Part shown: in pieces, positions 25,092 to 34,393 of the stretch
How positions within the stretch are numbered: position 1 is the stretch's first letter
How the letters are laid out: the number at the start of each line of letters is the position of its first letter
From: Ruminococcus sp. Zagget11
Lineage (GTDB): Bacteria; Bacillota; Clostridia; Oscillospirales; Ruminococcaceae
Length of the DNA stretch: 37,674 bases
Assembly (NCBI GenBank): GCA_001941135.1
Contig: MSHL01000033.1
Coordinates: 1 to 37,674, forward strand
Reading direction: 5' to 3'
Translations under genes and position numbers: made by a program
Notes under the pieces: model-generated
Databases searched by the model: none
The model's input: only the letters and a program-made list of their open reading frames with translations
What the model was told of the DNA's origin: nothing

Positions 25092-25778
25092 ATGTCTCTT
25101 TTCGTAATCAGCGACCTGCATTTATCGCTGGGCACAAATAAGCCTATGGATAAGTTTGACGGCTGGAAGAATTATGTCAGCCGCTTGAGTGAGTGCTGGG
25201 CAAGAGTTGTGAACGAGGACGACACTGTAGTCATTCCGGGGGATGTATCATGGGCGATGAACCTTAAGGAGGCTGTACCGGACTTTCGGTTTATACACAA
25301 CCTTAAGGGCACAAAAATCATTTCCAAGGGTAATCATGATTACTGGTGGGATACGGTCAGCAAGCTGAACCGCTTTCTGGAGGAAAACGGCTTCGACAGC
25401 ATAAAAATCCTGCACAACAACCATTACCCCTATGAGGGCTACGGAATATGCGGGACAAGAGGCTGGGTAAACGATTCATCAGAGCCATTTGATGCGAAAA
25501 TAATCAGCCGCGAACAGCAGCGGCTGGAAACGTCCATCTGCTCCGCCGAAAATGCGGGACTTGAACCCTTGGTTTTCCTGCACTATCCTCCCGTCTATGG
25601 GAGAGAAACCAACGACGCAATACTTGAGGTGATGGAAAAGCACCATATAAAACGCTGCTTTTATGGTCATCTTCACGGTAAGCATTTCAAATATGCCCTG
25701 CAAGGGAATCGGAACGGAATAGAATATAAGCTGATTTCAAGTGATTATATGCAATTCTGTCCAATGAAGATAATATAA
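25092..25778 (+). CDS. Calcineurin-like metallophosphoesterase
   Basis: A 228-residue cytoplasmic phosphoesterase with all metal-ligand motifs: SDLHLS (residues 7-12), PGDVSW, KGNHDYWW, HYPPVYG and GHLHGKH. This form resembles the YkuE-like/predicted phosphohydrolase group common in Clostridia. The substrate is unknown. AAAAGGAGG precedes the ATG with about seven bases spacing. It is the last gene of the rplS-to-thrC run; the next promoter drives tig. Confidence 0.9.
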   Translation: MSLFVISDLHLSLGTNKPMDKFDGWKNYVSRLSECWARVVNEDDTVVIPGDVSWAMNLKEAVPDFRFIHNLKGTKIISKGNHDYWWDTVSKLNRFLEENGFDSIKILHNNHYPYEGYGICGTRGWVNDSSEPFDAKIISREQQRLETSICSAENAGLEPLVFLHYPPVYGRETNDAILEVMEKHHIKRCFYGHLHGKHFKYALQGNRNGIEYKLISSDYMQFCPMKII

Positions 25779-25830
25779 ATTTGTTAAATTCACCAAAAAA
25801 AGCTGTTAGCTATAGCAATATGAAATTCGT

Positions 25831-25841
25831 TGTGTTATAAT
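25831..25841 (+). promoter_or_regulatory. Extended -10 promoter of tig
   Basis: TGTGT followed by TATAAT (25836-25841). The -35 region at 25813-25818 is weak (TAGCAA), so recognition probably relies on the extended -10. The start near 25848 leaves a leader of about 123 bases. Confidence 0.6.
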
Positions 25842-25852
25842 GTTTTTATATG

Positions 25853-25945
25853 GGCGCGTCTAAAAGCTTAATTACAGAGAAGGCTGTCCGTGCGCCTTTT
25901 AAGGGATAAAAGCTGTTCCCTTACAGTGCGGGGATGCCCTGCACT
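25853..25945 (+). promoter_or_regulatory. Folded leader of tig
   Basis: Two hairpins lie in the leader. GGCGC (25853-25857) pairs with GCGCC (25892-25896) and is followed by TTTT, which looks attenuator-like. A 9-bp stem with one G-U pair and a 3-base loop lies at 25925-25945, just before the GGAGG. No known element is recognised. Confidence 0.35.
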
Positions 25946-25970
25946 TGATTAAAAAATGGAGGAAATTATA

Positions 25971-27254
25971 ATGAGCCTTAAATCCACAAGCAAAATAGAA
26001 ACAAACAAGTACGAAATTCTCGCCGATGCCACTGCCGAAGAGTTCGAGGCATCCATTCAGAAAGCATACCTGAAGCAGAAAAACAAGATAAATGTTCCGG
26101 GCTTCAGAAAAGGCAAAGCAACACGCAAGATGATTGAAAAGCTTTACGGCGAAAGCTGTTTTTACGAGGAGGCTGTAAACGGTCTTGTTGCCAATATATG
26201 CGGCGGCGCTATAGACGAGTCCGGACTTGAGGTGGTTGATCGCCCCGAAATCGAGGTTACAGCAGTTTCCAAGGAGGATGGTGTTTCCTTCGAGGTAACG
26301 GTTACAACCAAGCCTGAGGTTGAAATTTCCGATTATATGGGTATAGAAGTTGAAAAGCCTGTCAAGACTGTTTCCGAGGAGGATGTTGAGGGCTCTCTTA
26401 AGAAAATGCAGGAGAGAAACGGCAGACTTGTTACCGTTGAGGACAGAGCAGTTCAGAATGGCGATACCGTTGACATCGACTTTACGGGATATATCGACGG
26501 CGAAGCCTTTGAGGGCGGCAGCGAGGAGCATTACAGCCTTAAGATCGGCAGCGGTCAGTTTATCCCTGGCTTTGAGGAGCAGATCGTTGGCAAGTCTACA
26601 GGCGAGGAATTTACCATAAACGTTGTATTCCCCGAAAACTATCAGATGGAGGAAATTGCCGGCAAGCCCGCCGAGTTCAAGATTAAGCTTCACGAAATCC
26701 AGGAAACCGAGCTTCCCGAGCTTGACGATGATTTTGCAAAGGATGCCTCCGAGTTTGATACCCTCGAAGAGCTGAAAGCCGATGTAAGAAAAAGACTGGA
26801 AACACTTGCTGAAAAGAATGCAGATACCGAGCTTGACAACCGCATTTATGACGTTCTCATTTCCAAGATGACTGCGGAAATCCCCGATTGCATGATTGAA
26901 GCAAAGATAGACGAGTTTGTAAGGGATTTTGAAGCAAGACTTTCTCAGCAGGGCATTGACCTTGAAATGTATCTCTCTTTCACAGGAATGAAAGAGGAGG
27001 ATTTCAGAAACAACTACAGAGAGCAGGCTGAAAAGAACGTTAAGGCAAGACTTGCCCTTGAAAAGATTGCCGCTTTGGAAAATATTCAGATATCCGATGA
27101 CAGGGTTGAAGAGGAGTATAAACCTCTTGCAGAAAAGTACGGCGTTGAGGCGGATATGGTAAAGAAGGCTATTGCGCCCTCCACATTGAAAGCCGATGCT
27201 GCTGTAACCGATGCTTTCAAGCTTGTTAAGGACAATGCAAAGATAAGCGAATAA
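25971..27254 (+). CDS. tig: Trigger factor (ribosome-associated chaperone and PPIase)
   Basis: Binds nascent chains at the ribosome exit and has prolyl isomerase activity. In order: an N-terminal ribosome-binding domain with VPGFRKGKATRKMI (the usual GFRKGKAP has Thr for Pro), an FKBP-like PPIase domain from about residue 150 (NGDTVDIDFTGYIDGEAF, SGQFIPGFEEQIVG), and the helical C-terminal arms. The 427-residue length is normal. The ATG at 25971 has GGAGG eight bases upstream, so the in-frame ATG at 25956 is rejected. It sits ahead of clpP-clpX, the classical order. Confidence 0.97.
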   Translation: MSLKSTSKIETNKYEILADATAEEFEASIQKAYLKQKNKINVPGFRKGKATRKMIEKLYGESCFYEEAVNGLVANICGGAIDESGLEVVDRPEIEVTAVSKEDGVSFEVTVTTKPEVEISDYMGIEVEKPVKTVSEEDVEGSLKKMQERNGRLVTVEDRAVQNGDTVDIDFTGYIDGEAFEGGSEEHYSLKIGSGQFIPGFEEQIVGKSTGEEFTINVVFPENYQMEEIAGKPAEFKIKLHEIQETELPELDDDFAKDASEFDTLEELKADVRKRLETLAEKNADTELDNRIYDVLISKMTAEIPDCMIEAKIDEFVRDFEARLSQQGIDLEMYLSFTGMKEEDFRNNYREQAEKNVKARLALEKIAALENIQISDDRVEEEYKPLAEKYGVEADMVKKAIAPSTLKADAAVTDAFKLVKDNAKISE

Positions 27255-27261
27255 TTTTTTT

Positions 27262-27309
27262 TGAACACTACACGGCAATGTATCGGTTCAGCTAATTGTG
27301 CAGTGTTCA
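27262..27309 (+). terminator. Hairpin after tig
   Basis: TGAACACT (27262-27269) pairs exactly with AGTGTTCA (27302-27309), extended by CAC/GTG inside. The T-run after it is short, so it is probably a partial terminator or an mRNA end-stabiliser between tig and clpP. Confidence 0.5.
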
Positions 27310-27443
27310 TTTGTAATGTGTTAGGGAAGCGCTGATTAATGCGTCAGCAATCGTTTCCAACCCTCGAAAAGCCCTTACTGAGAGGATTGAGAAACAATTT
27401 AATCAACGGTTCCTTAGATATGCCAGCGGAGGTGCATGGATTT

Positions 27444-28034
27444 ATGAGCTATATGCCATATGTAATCGAACAAACCAGCAGAGGAGAAAGACAGTACGAT
27501 ATCTTTTCCCGACTGCTTAACGACAGGATCATTATGCTTTCGGACGAGGTAAACGATACCACCGCAAGCCTTGTTGTGGCGCAAATGCTCTTTCTTGAGG
27601 GGCAGGATGTGGAAAAGGATATTAACCTTTATATTAACAGCCCCGGCGGCTCTGTTACGGCAGGTATGATGATTTACGATACCATGCAGTACATCAAGTG
27701 CGATGTTTCCACAATCTGTATGGGTATGGCGGCATCAATGGGCGCATTTCTTCTTTCGTCCGGCGCAAAGGGCAAGCGCTTTGCCCTCCCAAATGCGGAA
27801 ATCATGATTCACCAGCCCCTTATTGCCGGAAACGGTATATCGGGACAGTGTACCGATATTAAGATCAGCGCCGACCATATGCTGGATACCAAGGCAAACC
27901 TTAACCGTATCCTTGCGGAAAATACAGGCAAGGATATCAAGACTATTGAGGCGGATACCGACAGAAATAACTGGATGACCTCCGAACAGGCTGCCGCTTA
28001 CGGACTTATAGACAAGGTTATTTCTCACCGCTGA
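27444..28034 (+). CDS. clpP: ATP-dependent Clp protease proteolytic subunit
   Basis: Serine protease that forms the tetradecameric chamber fed by ClpX. With the start at 27444 the protein is 196 residues, begins [16 protein letters not shown] like other ClpPs, and has the catalytic residues at their usual numbers: Ser98 in GMAASMGA, His123 in MIHQPL and Asp171 in [13 protein letters not shown] is 11 bases upstream. The frame is open back to an ATG at 27339, but those 35 codons match no ClpP and the codon at 27420 has no ribosome binding site. It is 22 bases upstream of clpX. Confidence 0.95.
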   Translation: MSYMPYVIEQTSRGERQYDIFSRLLNDRIIMLSDEVNDTTASLVVAQMLFLEGQDVEKDINLYINSPGGSVTAGMMIYDTMQYIKCDVSTICMGMAASMGAFLLSSGAKGKRFALPNAEIMIHQPLIAGNGISGQCTDIKISADHMLDTKANLNRILAENTGKDIKTIEADTDRNNWMTSEQAAAYGLIDKVISHR

Positions 28035-28056
28035 TGAGTGAAAGGATGGTTCGGAT

Positions 28057-29343
28057 TTGATTCCCGGAATGAAGAGATGCAGCTTTTGCGGCAAGACAGA
28101 AAATGAGGTGCAGAATATTTTCTCCGCAGGAAATGCAAATATCTGCGATGACTGCGTAATGTATTGCTATGAAATGCTGATGAATAACGAGGCACTGGGT
28201 TATGTTCCCCCTCCGGAGCACGCCAAGAGCGGCGCTCGCGGCGGCTCGCAGAACGGCAAAAAGCTGAAGCTTATCAAGCCTGCCGATATTAAAAAGGTGC
28301 TTGACGAGTATGTAATCGGTCAGGAGCAGACTAAGGTAGCTCTTTCCGTAGCGGTTTACAACCACTATAAGCGGCTTAACTCCTTAACCGACGATGACAA
28401 TGACGTTGAAATAAACAAGAGTAACGTCCTTTTGCTGGGACCTACAGGTGTGGGCAAAACCCTGCTTGCATCAACCCTTGCAAGAACCCTTGACGTGCCC
28501 TTTGCCATAGCAGATGCTACTACTCTTACCGAGGCGGGCTATGTTGGCGATGATGTGGAAAATGTGCTGCTCCGTCTTATACAGGCGGCGGATTTCGATG
28601 TAGAGGCAGCCGAAAGAGGAATTATCTATATCGATGAAATAGATAAAATAGCGAGAAAGTCGGAAAACACCTCCATCACAAGAGATGTAAGCGGCGAGGG
28701 CGTACAGCAGGCTCTGCTGAAAATCATAGAGGGCACTGTGGCAAACGTTCCTCCCCAGGGCGGCAGAAAAAATCCCTATCAGGATTTCATTCATATTAAC
28801 ACCAAGGATATACTCTTTATCTGCGGCGGCGCTTTTGACGGTCTTGAACAGACTATACGCAGAAGAACGGAGTCCTCGACCCTCGGATTTGGTGCGAATG
28901 TCAAGAGTAAGGCTGAAGCGGAAAAGGACGTTTTCAAGGACGTTACCCCCGATGATTTGGTTAAATTCGGCATGGTGCCTGAGCTTGTGGGCAGACTTCC
29001 CGTTGTTACGGTGCTTGACGCCCTCGATGAGCCTGCTCTGCTGAGAATACTCAATGAGCCTAAGAACGCTCTTGTAAAGCAGTACAAGAAGCTGTTTGAA
29101 TACGATGGAATAGAGCTTGTTTTCGATGACGATGCACTGAAAGCCATTGCACAAAAGGCTATTGCACAGAAAACAGGTGCAAGAGGCTTGAGGGCAATTG
29201 TTGAAGGTATTCTGATCGACACAATGTACAATGCTCCCTCCTCGGAGGATATAGTAAAGGTTACAGTTACTAAGGCTTGTGTGGACGAGGGCGCAAAGCC
29301 CCTTGTTGCCACGAATATGTCACTGAAAAAGAAAAAGGCATAA
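28057..29343 (+). CDS. clpX: ATP-dependent Clp protease ATP-binding subunit ClpX
   Basis: AAA+ unfoldase that delivers substrates to ClpP. The N-terminal zinc-binding domain has Cys8, Cys11, Cys30 and Cys33 (CSFC / CDDC). Walker A is GPTGVGKT (about 129-136), Walker B IIYIDEID, and the pore loop GYVGDD and the arginine-containing sensor region [10 protein letters not shown] are intact. The 428-residue length is normal. The likely start is TTG at 28057 because AAAGGA lies ten bases upstream; the ATG at 28069 would be 22 bases away. The C-terminus ends in a short basic tail. Confidence 0.97.
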   Translation: MIPGMKRCSFCGKTENEVQNIFSAGNANICDDCVMYCYEMLMNNEALGYVPPPEHAKSGARGGSQNGKKLKLIKPADIKKVLDEYVIGQEQTKVALSVAVYNHYKRLNSLTDDDNDVEINKSNVLLLGPTGVGKTLLASTLARTLDVPFAIADATTLTEAGYVGDDVENVLLRLIQAADFDVEAAERGIIYIDEIDKIARKSENTSITRDVSGEGVQQALLKIIEGTVANVPPQGGRKNPYQDFIHINTKDILFICGGAFDGLEQTIRRRTESSTLGFGANVKSKAEAEKDVFKDVTPDDLVKFGMVPELVGRLPVVTVLDALDEPALLRILNEPKNALVKQYKKLFEYDGIELVFDDDALKAIAQKAIAQKTGARGLRAIVEGILIDTMYNAPSSEDIVKVTVTKACVDEGAKPLVATNMSLKKKKA

Positions 29344-29364
29344 CGCCCTGTTGACGACTATAGA

Positions 29365-29403
29365 GTCAAGGACAAAAGCTAATTGCGGTTTTTTGTCTTT
29401 GAC
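29365..29403 (+). terminator. Terminator after clpX
   Basis: A 12-bp stem with one mismatch (29365-29377 pairing with 29391-29403) encloses a 13-base loop that holds a T-run, and T-rich sequence follows. It lies 21 bases past the clpX stop and should end the tig-clpP-clpX transcripts. Confidence 0.65.
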
Positions 29404-29456
29404 CTTTGCTTTTAAATGGACTGATGTTAGGATAACATAGGGTGGAGTGAAATTAT

Positions 29457-30287
29457 ATGGAGCATAAAATTAATGTTCAATCCGATGATTTGGAATGGCT
29501 TTTTGTCCCGGATATTGTTTATAAGGAATATGACGACTGCAAGCGGCATATGCATTTGTTTGTCCCATACAGGCAAAAATGGGAGGACGATACCGTATTT
29601 CCCGTTATAATATTCATTCCCGGAAGCGCTTGGCACCGCCAAGAAATGTATAATGCAGTCCCGTCCTATGCAAAGCTGGCGGAAAGAGGATATGTAACGG
29701 CAATTATTCAGCACAGGGAATCGGAAATAGCCAAATTCCCCGCACAGGTTGAGGATATAGTAAACGCTGTTGATTTTCTGCGGAAAAAGCAGAATGAGCA
29801 GCCCTGGCGGAATTTACGCATGGATATGAGCCGCCTATTCCTTATGGGAAACTCCTCAGGCGGGCATATTGCGCTTATGACGGCACTTATGTCGGCTAAC
29901 AATATGACAGAAAGCCTGAAAATAAGCGGTGTAATAGCCGAATCTGCACCAACGGATATGTTCATGTGCGGTAAAAATCATTCGGGAACTCACACCAAGG
30001 CACTTTTGGGAGTGGACGATATACCAGACGGTCTTGATGCAGCAAAAAAGGCAGGCTGTGATATGTACATTGCCCCGAATATACCGCTGCCGCCTATGCT
30101 CCTTATGCACGGAACGGCAGACAGTGAGGTAGATATCGAGCATAGCAGAAGGCTGTACAAAAAGCTCACGGACGCAGGAAAAAATGTTCAGCTGTATGAA
30201 ATTGAGGGTGCAGGTCACGGAGGAAGTGTATTTTGGAGCAGCGAAATACTGGATATAATCGAGAAATTTATCGGCAGCTGCCAATGA
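29457..30287 (+). CDS. Alpha/beta hydrolase, esterase/lipase type
   Basis: A 276-residue hydrolase of the BD-FAE/esterase-lipase group. IIFIPGSAW forms the oxyanion-side loop where many relatives have HGGG, GNSSGG carries nucleophile Ser133, HGTADSEVD the acid, and EGAGHGG the histidine. It has no signal peptide and so acts inside the cell. Acetyl-sugar or short-chain ester substrates are plausible but unproven. GGAG precedes the ATG. It is followed 16 bases later by trmO. Confidence 0.85.
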   Translation: MEHKINVQSDDLEWLFVPDIVYKEYDDCKRHMHLFVPYRQKWEDDTVFPVIIFIPGSAWHRQEMYNAVPSYAKLAERGYVTAIIQHRESEIAKFPAQVEDIVNAVDFLRKKQNEQPWRNLRMDMSRLFLMGNSSGGHIALMTALMSANNMTESLKISGVIAESAPTDMFMCGKNHSGTHTKALLGVDDIPDGLDAAKKAGCDMYIAPNIPLPPMLLMHGTADSEVDIEHSRRLYKKLTDAGKNVQLYEIEGAGHGGSVFWSSEILDIIEKFIGSCQ

Positions 30288-30303
30288 TATCGGAGGGAAT
30301 AGT

Positions 30304-30993
30304 ATGGAGCTTGATATTATAGCGAGGATGCACAGCAGCTTTCCCGAGAAGTTCGGTATACCCCGTCAAAGCGGCATTGTACCGCAGCTTAGCTCCCATA
30401 TCGTGTTTGAGCCGAAATACCGTTCCGCAGATGCTTTAAGGGGACTGGGCGGCGAGGACGGATTCTCCCATATATGGATTTTATGGCAATTTTCCGAAAA
30501 CGCGGACAGCGGCTGGTCACCCACGGTTCGCCCTCCCCGACTGGGAGGAAATAAGCGTATGGGTGTATTCGCCACACGCTCCCCCTTTCGACCCAATCCA
30601 ATAGGACTGTCCTGCGTAAAAATTGACCGCATTGAAATGACTGAATCAATGGGACCTGTTATATACGTACTGGGTGCGGATCTTATGGATAATACTCCTA
30701 TATACGATATAAAGCCCTATATCCCACACATTGATGCACAGAGGGACGCAAGGGGCGGCTTTTCGGAAAGCACCGCCCTCTACAGGCTTGATGTGAATTT
30801 TCCCGAAAGCCTTATGAAAGTCCTGCCGCTTTCCCTGCGTGAGCCGCTGAAAGAGGTTCTCGCCAATGGCCCTCGTCCCGCTTACCACAATGACCCCGAA
30901 AGAATATACGGATTCCCCTTTGGAAATTATGAGATAAAATTCAAGGTTGACGGCTTACTTCTGACCGTTGTTGATGTACAGCCGACAGCATAA
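30304..30993 (+). CDS. trmO: tRNA t6A37 N6-methyltransferase TrmO (TsaA family)
   Basis: SAM-dependent enzyme that methylates N6-threonylcarbamoyladenosine at position 37 of tRNA-Thr, by homology to E. coli TrmO. The 229-residue protein has the family hallmark TRSPFRPNPIGLS (residues 91-103), GEDGFSHIWILW near residue 50, and DIKPYIPHID. The C-terminal extension beyond residue 150 is typical. GGAGGG six bases before the ATG supports the start. It lies 17 bases ahead of the sugar kinase. Confidence 0.9.
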   Translation: MELDIIARMHSSFPEKFGIPRQSGIVPQLSSHIVFEPKYRSADALRGLGGEDGFSHIWILWQFSENADSGWSPTVRPPRLGGNKRMGVFATRSPFRPNPIGLSCVKIDRIEMTESMGPVIYVLGADLMDNTPIYDIKPYIPHIDAQRDARGGFSESTALYRLDVNFPESLMKVLPLSLREPLKEVLANGPRPAYHNDPERIYGFPFGNYEIKFKVDGLLLTVVDVQPTA

Positions 30994-31009
30994 CAAGGAG
31001 AGAAAGAGC

Positions 31010-32578
31010 ATGAAAACAGCAAGATATATCGGCAGCGGAAACGCTGTTTTGGGAATTGAAATAGGCTCAACCAGAATTAAGGCTGTGCTTATAGGCGAGG
31101 GCTTTGAACCCATAGCGTCGGGCAGCTATGCTTGGGAAAATTCCTTTGAAAACGGAGTGTGGACGTACTCTCTCCATGATGTACGTAAGGGAATGAGAAA
31201 TTGCTACGCAGACCTTGCCGCCGATGTTGAAAAGCGTTACGGTGTAACCATAACACGGCTTAAGGCTGTAGGCATCAGCGGAATGATGCACGGCTATCTT
31301 CCCTTTGACGAGAATATGAATCAGCTTTGCGAGTTCCGCACATGGCGCAACACCACTACGGAAAAGGCGGCAAAGGAGCTTACGGAGCTGTTTGACTTCA
31401 ACATTTCCCTGCGTTGGAGCATAGCGCATCTGTATCACGCTATTCTTTGCGGCGAACCCCATGTGCGGAATATACACACCATTACAACCGTTGCGGGATA
31501 TGTAAATCGGCTGCTTGGGGGCGCACACGCCGTTGGAATATGCGAAGCATCGGGTATGTTCCCCATTGAGGGCGGCGGCTATAACAGGAGAATGCTTGAC
31601 CTGTTTGATAACCTTATTGCGGATAAGGGCTATTCATGGAAAACGGAGGATATTCTCCCCAAGGTGCTGGCTGCGGGTGAAAGCAGCGGTATTCTTACAG
31701 ACGAGGGCGCGGCTTTCCTCGATGTAAGCGGTCGTCTTAAAGGCGGTGCGATTCTATGCGCGCCGGAGGGCGATGCTGCCACGGGAATGGCTGCAACCAA
31801 CAGCGTTATGCCGAGGACAGGCAATGTATCCGCAGGAACCTCCGTATTCAGCATGGTTGTACTGGAAAAGTCCCTTGAAAGGGTTCACAGAGAGCTTGAC
31901 GTTATAGCCTCTCCCACAGGTGCGCCCACCGCGATGGTTCACTGCAACAACTGCACCAACGAGATAAACGCATGGGCGGAGCTGTTTTCACAGGTTATCT
32001 CCATGGCGGGCACGGACTGCCCCAAGGACAGGCTTTTTGAACTGCTTTTCACGGAGGCTGATAAGGGGGATAAGGACTGCGGCGGGCTTACAGCGGTCAA
32101 CTACCTTTCGGGCGAGCCTGTAACCGCCGCAGAAAACGGCTGTCTGCTTTTTGAAAGGGAAATAGGCTCTTCTTTCACCATTGCAAACTTCATGCGCACA
32201 CAGCTTTATACGGCTCTTGCGGCTCTCAAATACGGAATGGATATTCTGCGTGAGGAAAATGTGCAGATTGACGAGCTGTTCGCCCACGGCGGCTACTTCA
32301 AGACCGAGGGCGTAGGGCAAAGAATACTGGCGGCTGCGGTAAATGCGCCTGTTTCCGTGATGAAAACCGCAGGCGAGGGCGGCGCATGGGGAATAGCGCT
32401 TCTTGCGGCATACACCGCAGACAGCCGAAATTTAAGCTTGGGAGAATATCTTAACAGCGTAGTATTTTCCTCAGGTGAGCATACAACCGTTACCCCCGAC
32501 TCGGATACGGTAAAGGGCTTTGAAAAATATATGGAAAGATATATGAAAGCGGTGACAAATGCCCGCGTAAAGCCATAA
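31010..32578 (+). CDS. FGGY-family carbohydrate kinase, xylulokinase-like
   Basis: Phosphorylates a sugar or polyol with ATP. The 522-residue protein shows the two actin-fold halves: IEIGSTRIKAVLI near the N-terminus (phosphate loop), GISGMMHGYLPFD in the substrate region, GNVSAGTSVFSMVV at the second domain, and FAHGGYFKTEGVGQRILAAA followed by TAGEGGAWGIA at the C-terminus. The latter blocks resemble a subgroup often annotated as xylulokinase. No sugar isomerase or transporter lies nearby, so the substrate stays open. AAGGAGAG with seven bases spacing supports the ATG at 31010. Confidence 0.83.
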   Translation: MKTARYIGSGNAVLGIEIGSTRIKAVLIGEGFEPIASGSYAWENSFENGVWTYSLHDVRKGMRNCYADLAADVEKRYGVTITRLKAVGISGMMHGYLPFDENMNQLCEFRTWRNTTTEKAAKELTELFDFNISLRWSIAHLYHAILCGEPHVRNIHTITTVAGYVNRLLGGAHAVGICEASGMFPIEGGGYNRRMLDLFDNLIADKGYSWKTEDILPKVLAAGESSGILTDEGAAFLDVSGRLKGGAILCAPEGDAATGMAATNSVMPRTGNVSAGTSVFSMVVLEKSLERVHRELDVIASPTGAPTAMVHCNNCTNEINAWAELFSQVISMAGTDCPKDRLFELLFTEADKGDKDCGGLTAVNYLSGEPVTAAENGCLLFEREIGSSFTIANFMRTQLYTALAALKYGMDILREENVQIDELFAHGGYFKTEGVGQRILAAAVNAPVSVMKTAGEGGAWGIALLAAYTADSRNLSLGEYLNSVVFSSGEHTTVTPDSDTVKGFEKYMERYMKAVTNARVKP

Positions 32579-32583
32579 CACGC

Positions 32584-32612
32584 TTGATTTTTTCGGTATA
32601 TGGGTGTATAAT
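32584..32612 (+). promoter_or_regulatory. Promoter of tepA
   Basis: TTGATT (32584-32589), a 17-base spacer and TATAAT (32607-32612). The predicted start near 32619 gives an 80-base leader. Confidence 0.78.
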
Positions 32613-32641
32613 ATTTTTGATGAGTTTTTGTGAATAAATAT

Positions 32642-32687
32642 CCCTCTTTCGGCAGATAATAGCATGGATTATTGTTTTCCGAAAGGG
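32642..32687 (+). promoter_or_regulatory. Leader hairpin covering the tepA ribosome binding site
   Basis: TTTCGG (32647-32652) pairs with CCGAAA (32679-32684) and CCC (32642-32644) with GGG (32685-32687). The 3' arm contains the AAAGGG that serves as the tepA ribosome binding site 11 bases before the ATG, so the hairpin would hide it. The pairing is seen; the control of translation is inferred. Confidence 0.45.
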
Positions 32688-32698
32688 TGATTTAATTT

Positions 32699-33451
32699 AT
32701 GAATAACGAATATAATTTTAACGGTGACAAAGAAGATGAGGAAAATGACGGTGAAAACCGCAATTCCGATACAAGCGAGCTTAACGAAAGAGCGGAGCTG
32801 GCGGAAAGATTGGGGCAGACCGTTTCCGTCAATTCCAAGCACCTTATACACTGCCTTACAATAATAGGACAGATTGAGGGTCACTATGTGCTGCCCTCAA
32901 ACAACAAAACCACCAAGTATGAGCATATTATGCCTGCACTGGTGGCTATTGAGCAGGATCGCTCCATTGAGGGACTACTCATTATACTCAATACCGTGGG
33001 CGGTGATGTTGAAGCGGGGCTTGCAATAGCTGAGCTTATCTCCGGTATGAAAACACCTACGGTATCGGTCGTGCTTGGGGGCGGTCATTCAATCGGCGTT
33101 CCCCTTGCGGTATCGGCAAAAAGATCCTTTATCGTACCCTCCGCAACCATGACGGTTCACCCCGTGCGGACAAATGGGCTTGTCTTGGGCGTACCCCAGA
33201 CCTTTGCCTATTTTGAAGCAATGCAGGAGCGCATAACAAGCTTTGTCTGCAGCAACAGCAGGATTCCTGCAGACCGCTTTAACGAGCTGCTTATGAATAC
33301 CGGCGAGCTTGTGTTGGACGTAGGTACGGTTCTGGACGGCGAGGCTGCCGTTAAGGAAGGACTTATCGACAAGCTGGGAAGCCTGTCGGACGCCGTTGAC
33401 TCACTTTACGAAATGATAGAACAAACTCCGAAGCGCTATGCGGACGAGTAA
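32699..33451 (+). CDS. tepA: ClpP-like serine protease, TepA family
   Basis: A 250-residue ClpP/crotonase-fold protease related to B. subtilis TepA (YmfB), which was linked to protein translocation and spore functions. An acidic disordered N-terminus of about 40 residues precedes the ClpP core: [28 protein letters not shown] with Ser131, and TMTVHPVRT with His154. Ser and His of the triad are therefore present, and the family is distinct from the housekeeping ClpP at 27444. It lies upstream of ftsK/spoIIIE, as in Bacillus, here with uppP inserted between them. Confidence 0.85.
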   Translation: MNNEYNFNGDKEDEENDGENRNSDTSELNERAELAERLGQTVSVNSKHLIHCLTIIGQIEGHYVLPSNNKTTKYEHIMPALVAIEQDRSIEGLLIILNTVGGDVEAGLAIAELISGMKTPTVSVVLGGGHSIGVPLAVSAKRSFIVPSATMTVHPVRTNGLVLGVPQTFAYFEAMQERITSFVCSNSRIPADRFNELLMNTGELVLDVGTVLDGEAAVKEGLIDKLGSLSDAVDSLYEMIEQTPKRYADE

Positions 33452-33516
33452 AACCTTCGGCAAATGCAGCTGCATATACAATACTGCGGCTGCTGCCGTC
33501 CTTTACGGTGATATTT

Positions 33517-34389
33517 ATGACTTATATTGAAGCGATTATCCAGGGACTTATACAGGGACTGACCGAATTTCTTCCTGTTTCCAGTTCGGGACATCTTTCC
33601 CTTGCACAGCACTTTTTCGGTATATCCGGCGAGGAAGCATTCCTCACATCTATTGCGCTGCATATAGGTACTCTGGTAGCTGTGTGTGTGGCTTTCCGCA
33701 CAAAGCTAACGGCTTTAATCAAGGAAGCTGTGGCAATGGTTAAGGATATATTCACCGGAAAATTCAAATGGAGTGAAATGAACGGCAACCGCCGTATGAT
33801 TGTTATGATAATAATATCCATACTGCCTTTGTTTGTTTTCTACATATTCAAGGACTGGTTCTCCTCCGTTTCATCCGACAAGGATATTGTCATTGAGGGT
33901 ATATGTTTCCTCTACACCTCCGCACTGCTTACGCTAAGTGACAGAATTTCCAAAATCGGCAAGGGAAAATCCTCCGGTGAAACCACCGTCAAGGACGCGC
34001 TCACCATAGGCACTTTTCAGGGAATTGCCCTTTTACCGGGCGTATCACGCTCAGGCTCTACAATTTCAGCTGCGCTTATATCGGGACTTAAGCGTGAGGA
34101 TGCTGTTGAATACAGCTTTATTCTGGGTATCCCCGTTATATTGGCGGGCGCATTGTCGGAAGCGCTGGATATATCCTCACAAACCGCCGCAAATATAGAA
34201 ATTCTCCCGCTGATTGTGGGAATGATTGTAGCAGCGGTGTCGGGATATTTCGCTATAAAGCTTATTAACTGGCTTATGTCCTCCGACCGCTTCGGGATAT
34301 TCGCGGTATATACGTTTATTCTTGGAATAGTCGTTACAGGAATAGGTATCTATGAACATATTTCAGGTCATATAATTTCATTGGGGTGA
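33517..34389 (+). CDS. uppP: Undecaprenyl-diphosphate phosphatase
   Basis: Integral membrane enzyme that recycles undecaprenyl pyrophosphate for cell-wall synthesis and can confer bacitracin tolerance (BacA family). The 290-residue protein has the two signature loops GLTEFLPVSSSGHL (about 13-26) and LLPGVSRSGSTIS, with seven or eight hydrophobic segments. The start at 33517 is preferred over an in-frame GTG at 33508. The ribosome binding site is weak. It ends five bases before ftsK. Confidence 0.96.
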   Translation: MTYIEAIIQGLIQGLTEFLPVSSSGHLSLAQHFFGISGEEAFLTSIALHIGTLVAVCVAFRTKLTALIKEAVAMVKDIFTGKFKWSEMNGNRRMIVMIIISILPLFVFYIFKDWFSSVSSDKDIVIEGICFLYTSALLTLSDRISKIGKGKSSGETTVKDALTIGTFQGIALLPGVSRSGSTISAALISGLKREDAVEYSFILGIPVILAGALSEALDISSQTAANIEILPLIVGMIVAAVSGYFAIKLINWLMSSDRFGIFAVYTFILGIVVTGIGIYEHISGHIISLG

Positions 34390-34393
34390 TAAA

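Noticed and set aside
25899-27278. Long open frame (about 459 codons) on the minus strand opposite tig
   Set aside because: Antisense shadow of trigger factor; its Leu/Phe/Cys-rich translation reflects the reverse of an acidic, Glu-rich gene.
27339-27443. 35-codon N-terminal extension of ClpP
   Set aside because: ClpPs start at the [10 protein letters not shown]-like position, where a GGAGG is found; the upstream codons match nothing known, although a weak ribosome binding site at 27339 means it cannot be wholly excluded.
29131-29185. Apparent internal duplication [10 protein letters not shown] in ClpX
   Set aside because: The corresponding region in normal ClpX proteins already has the pattern AIAxKAIxxKTGARG, so this is ordinary sequence, not a recent duplication.
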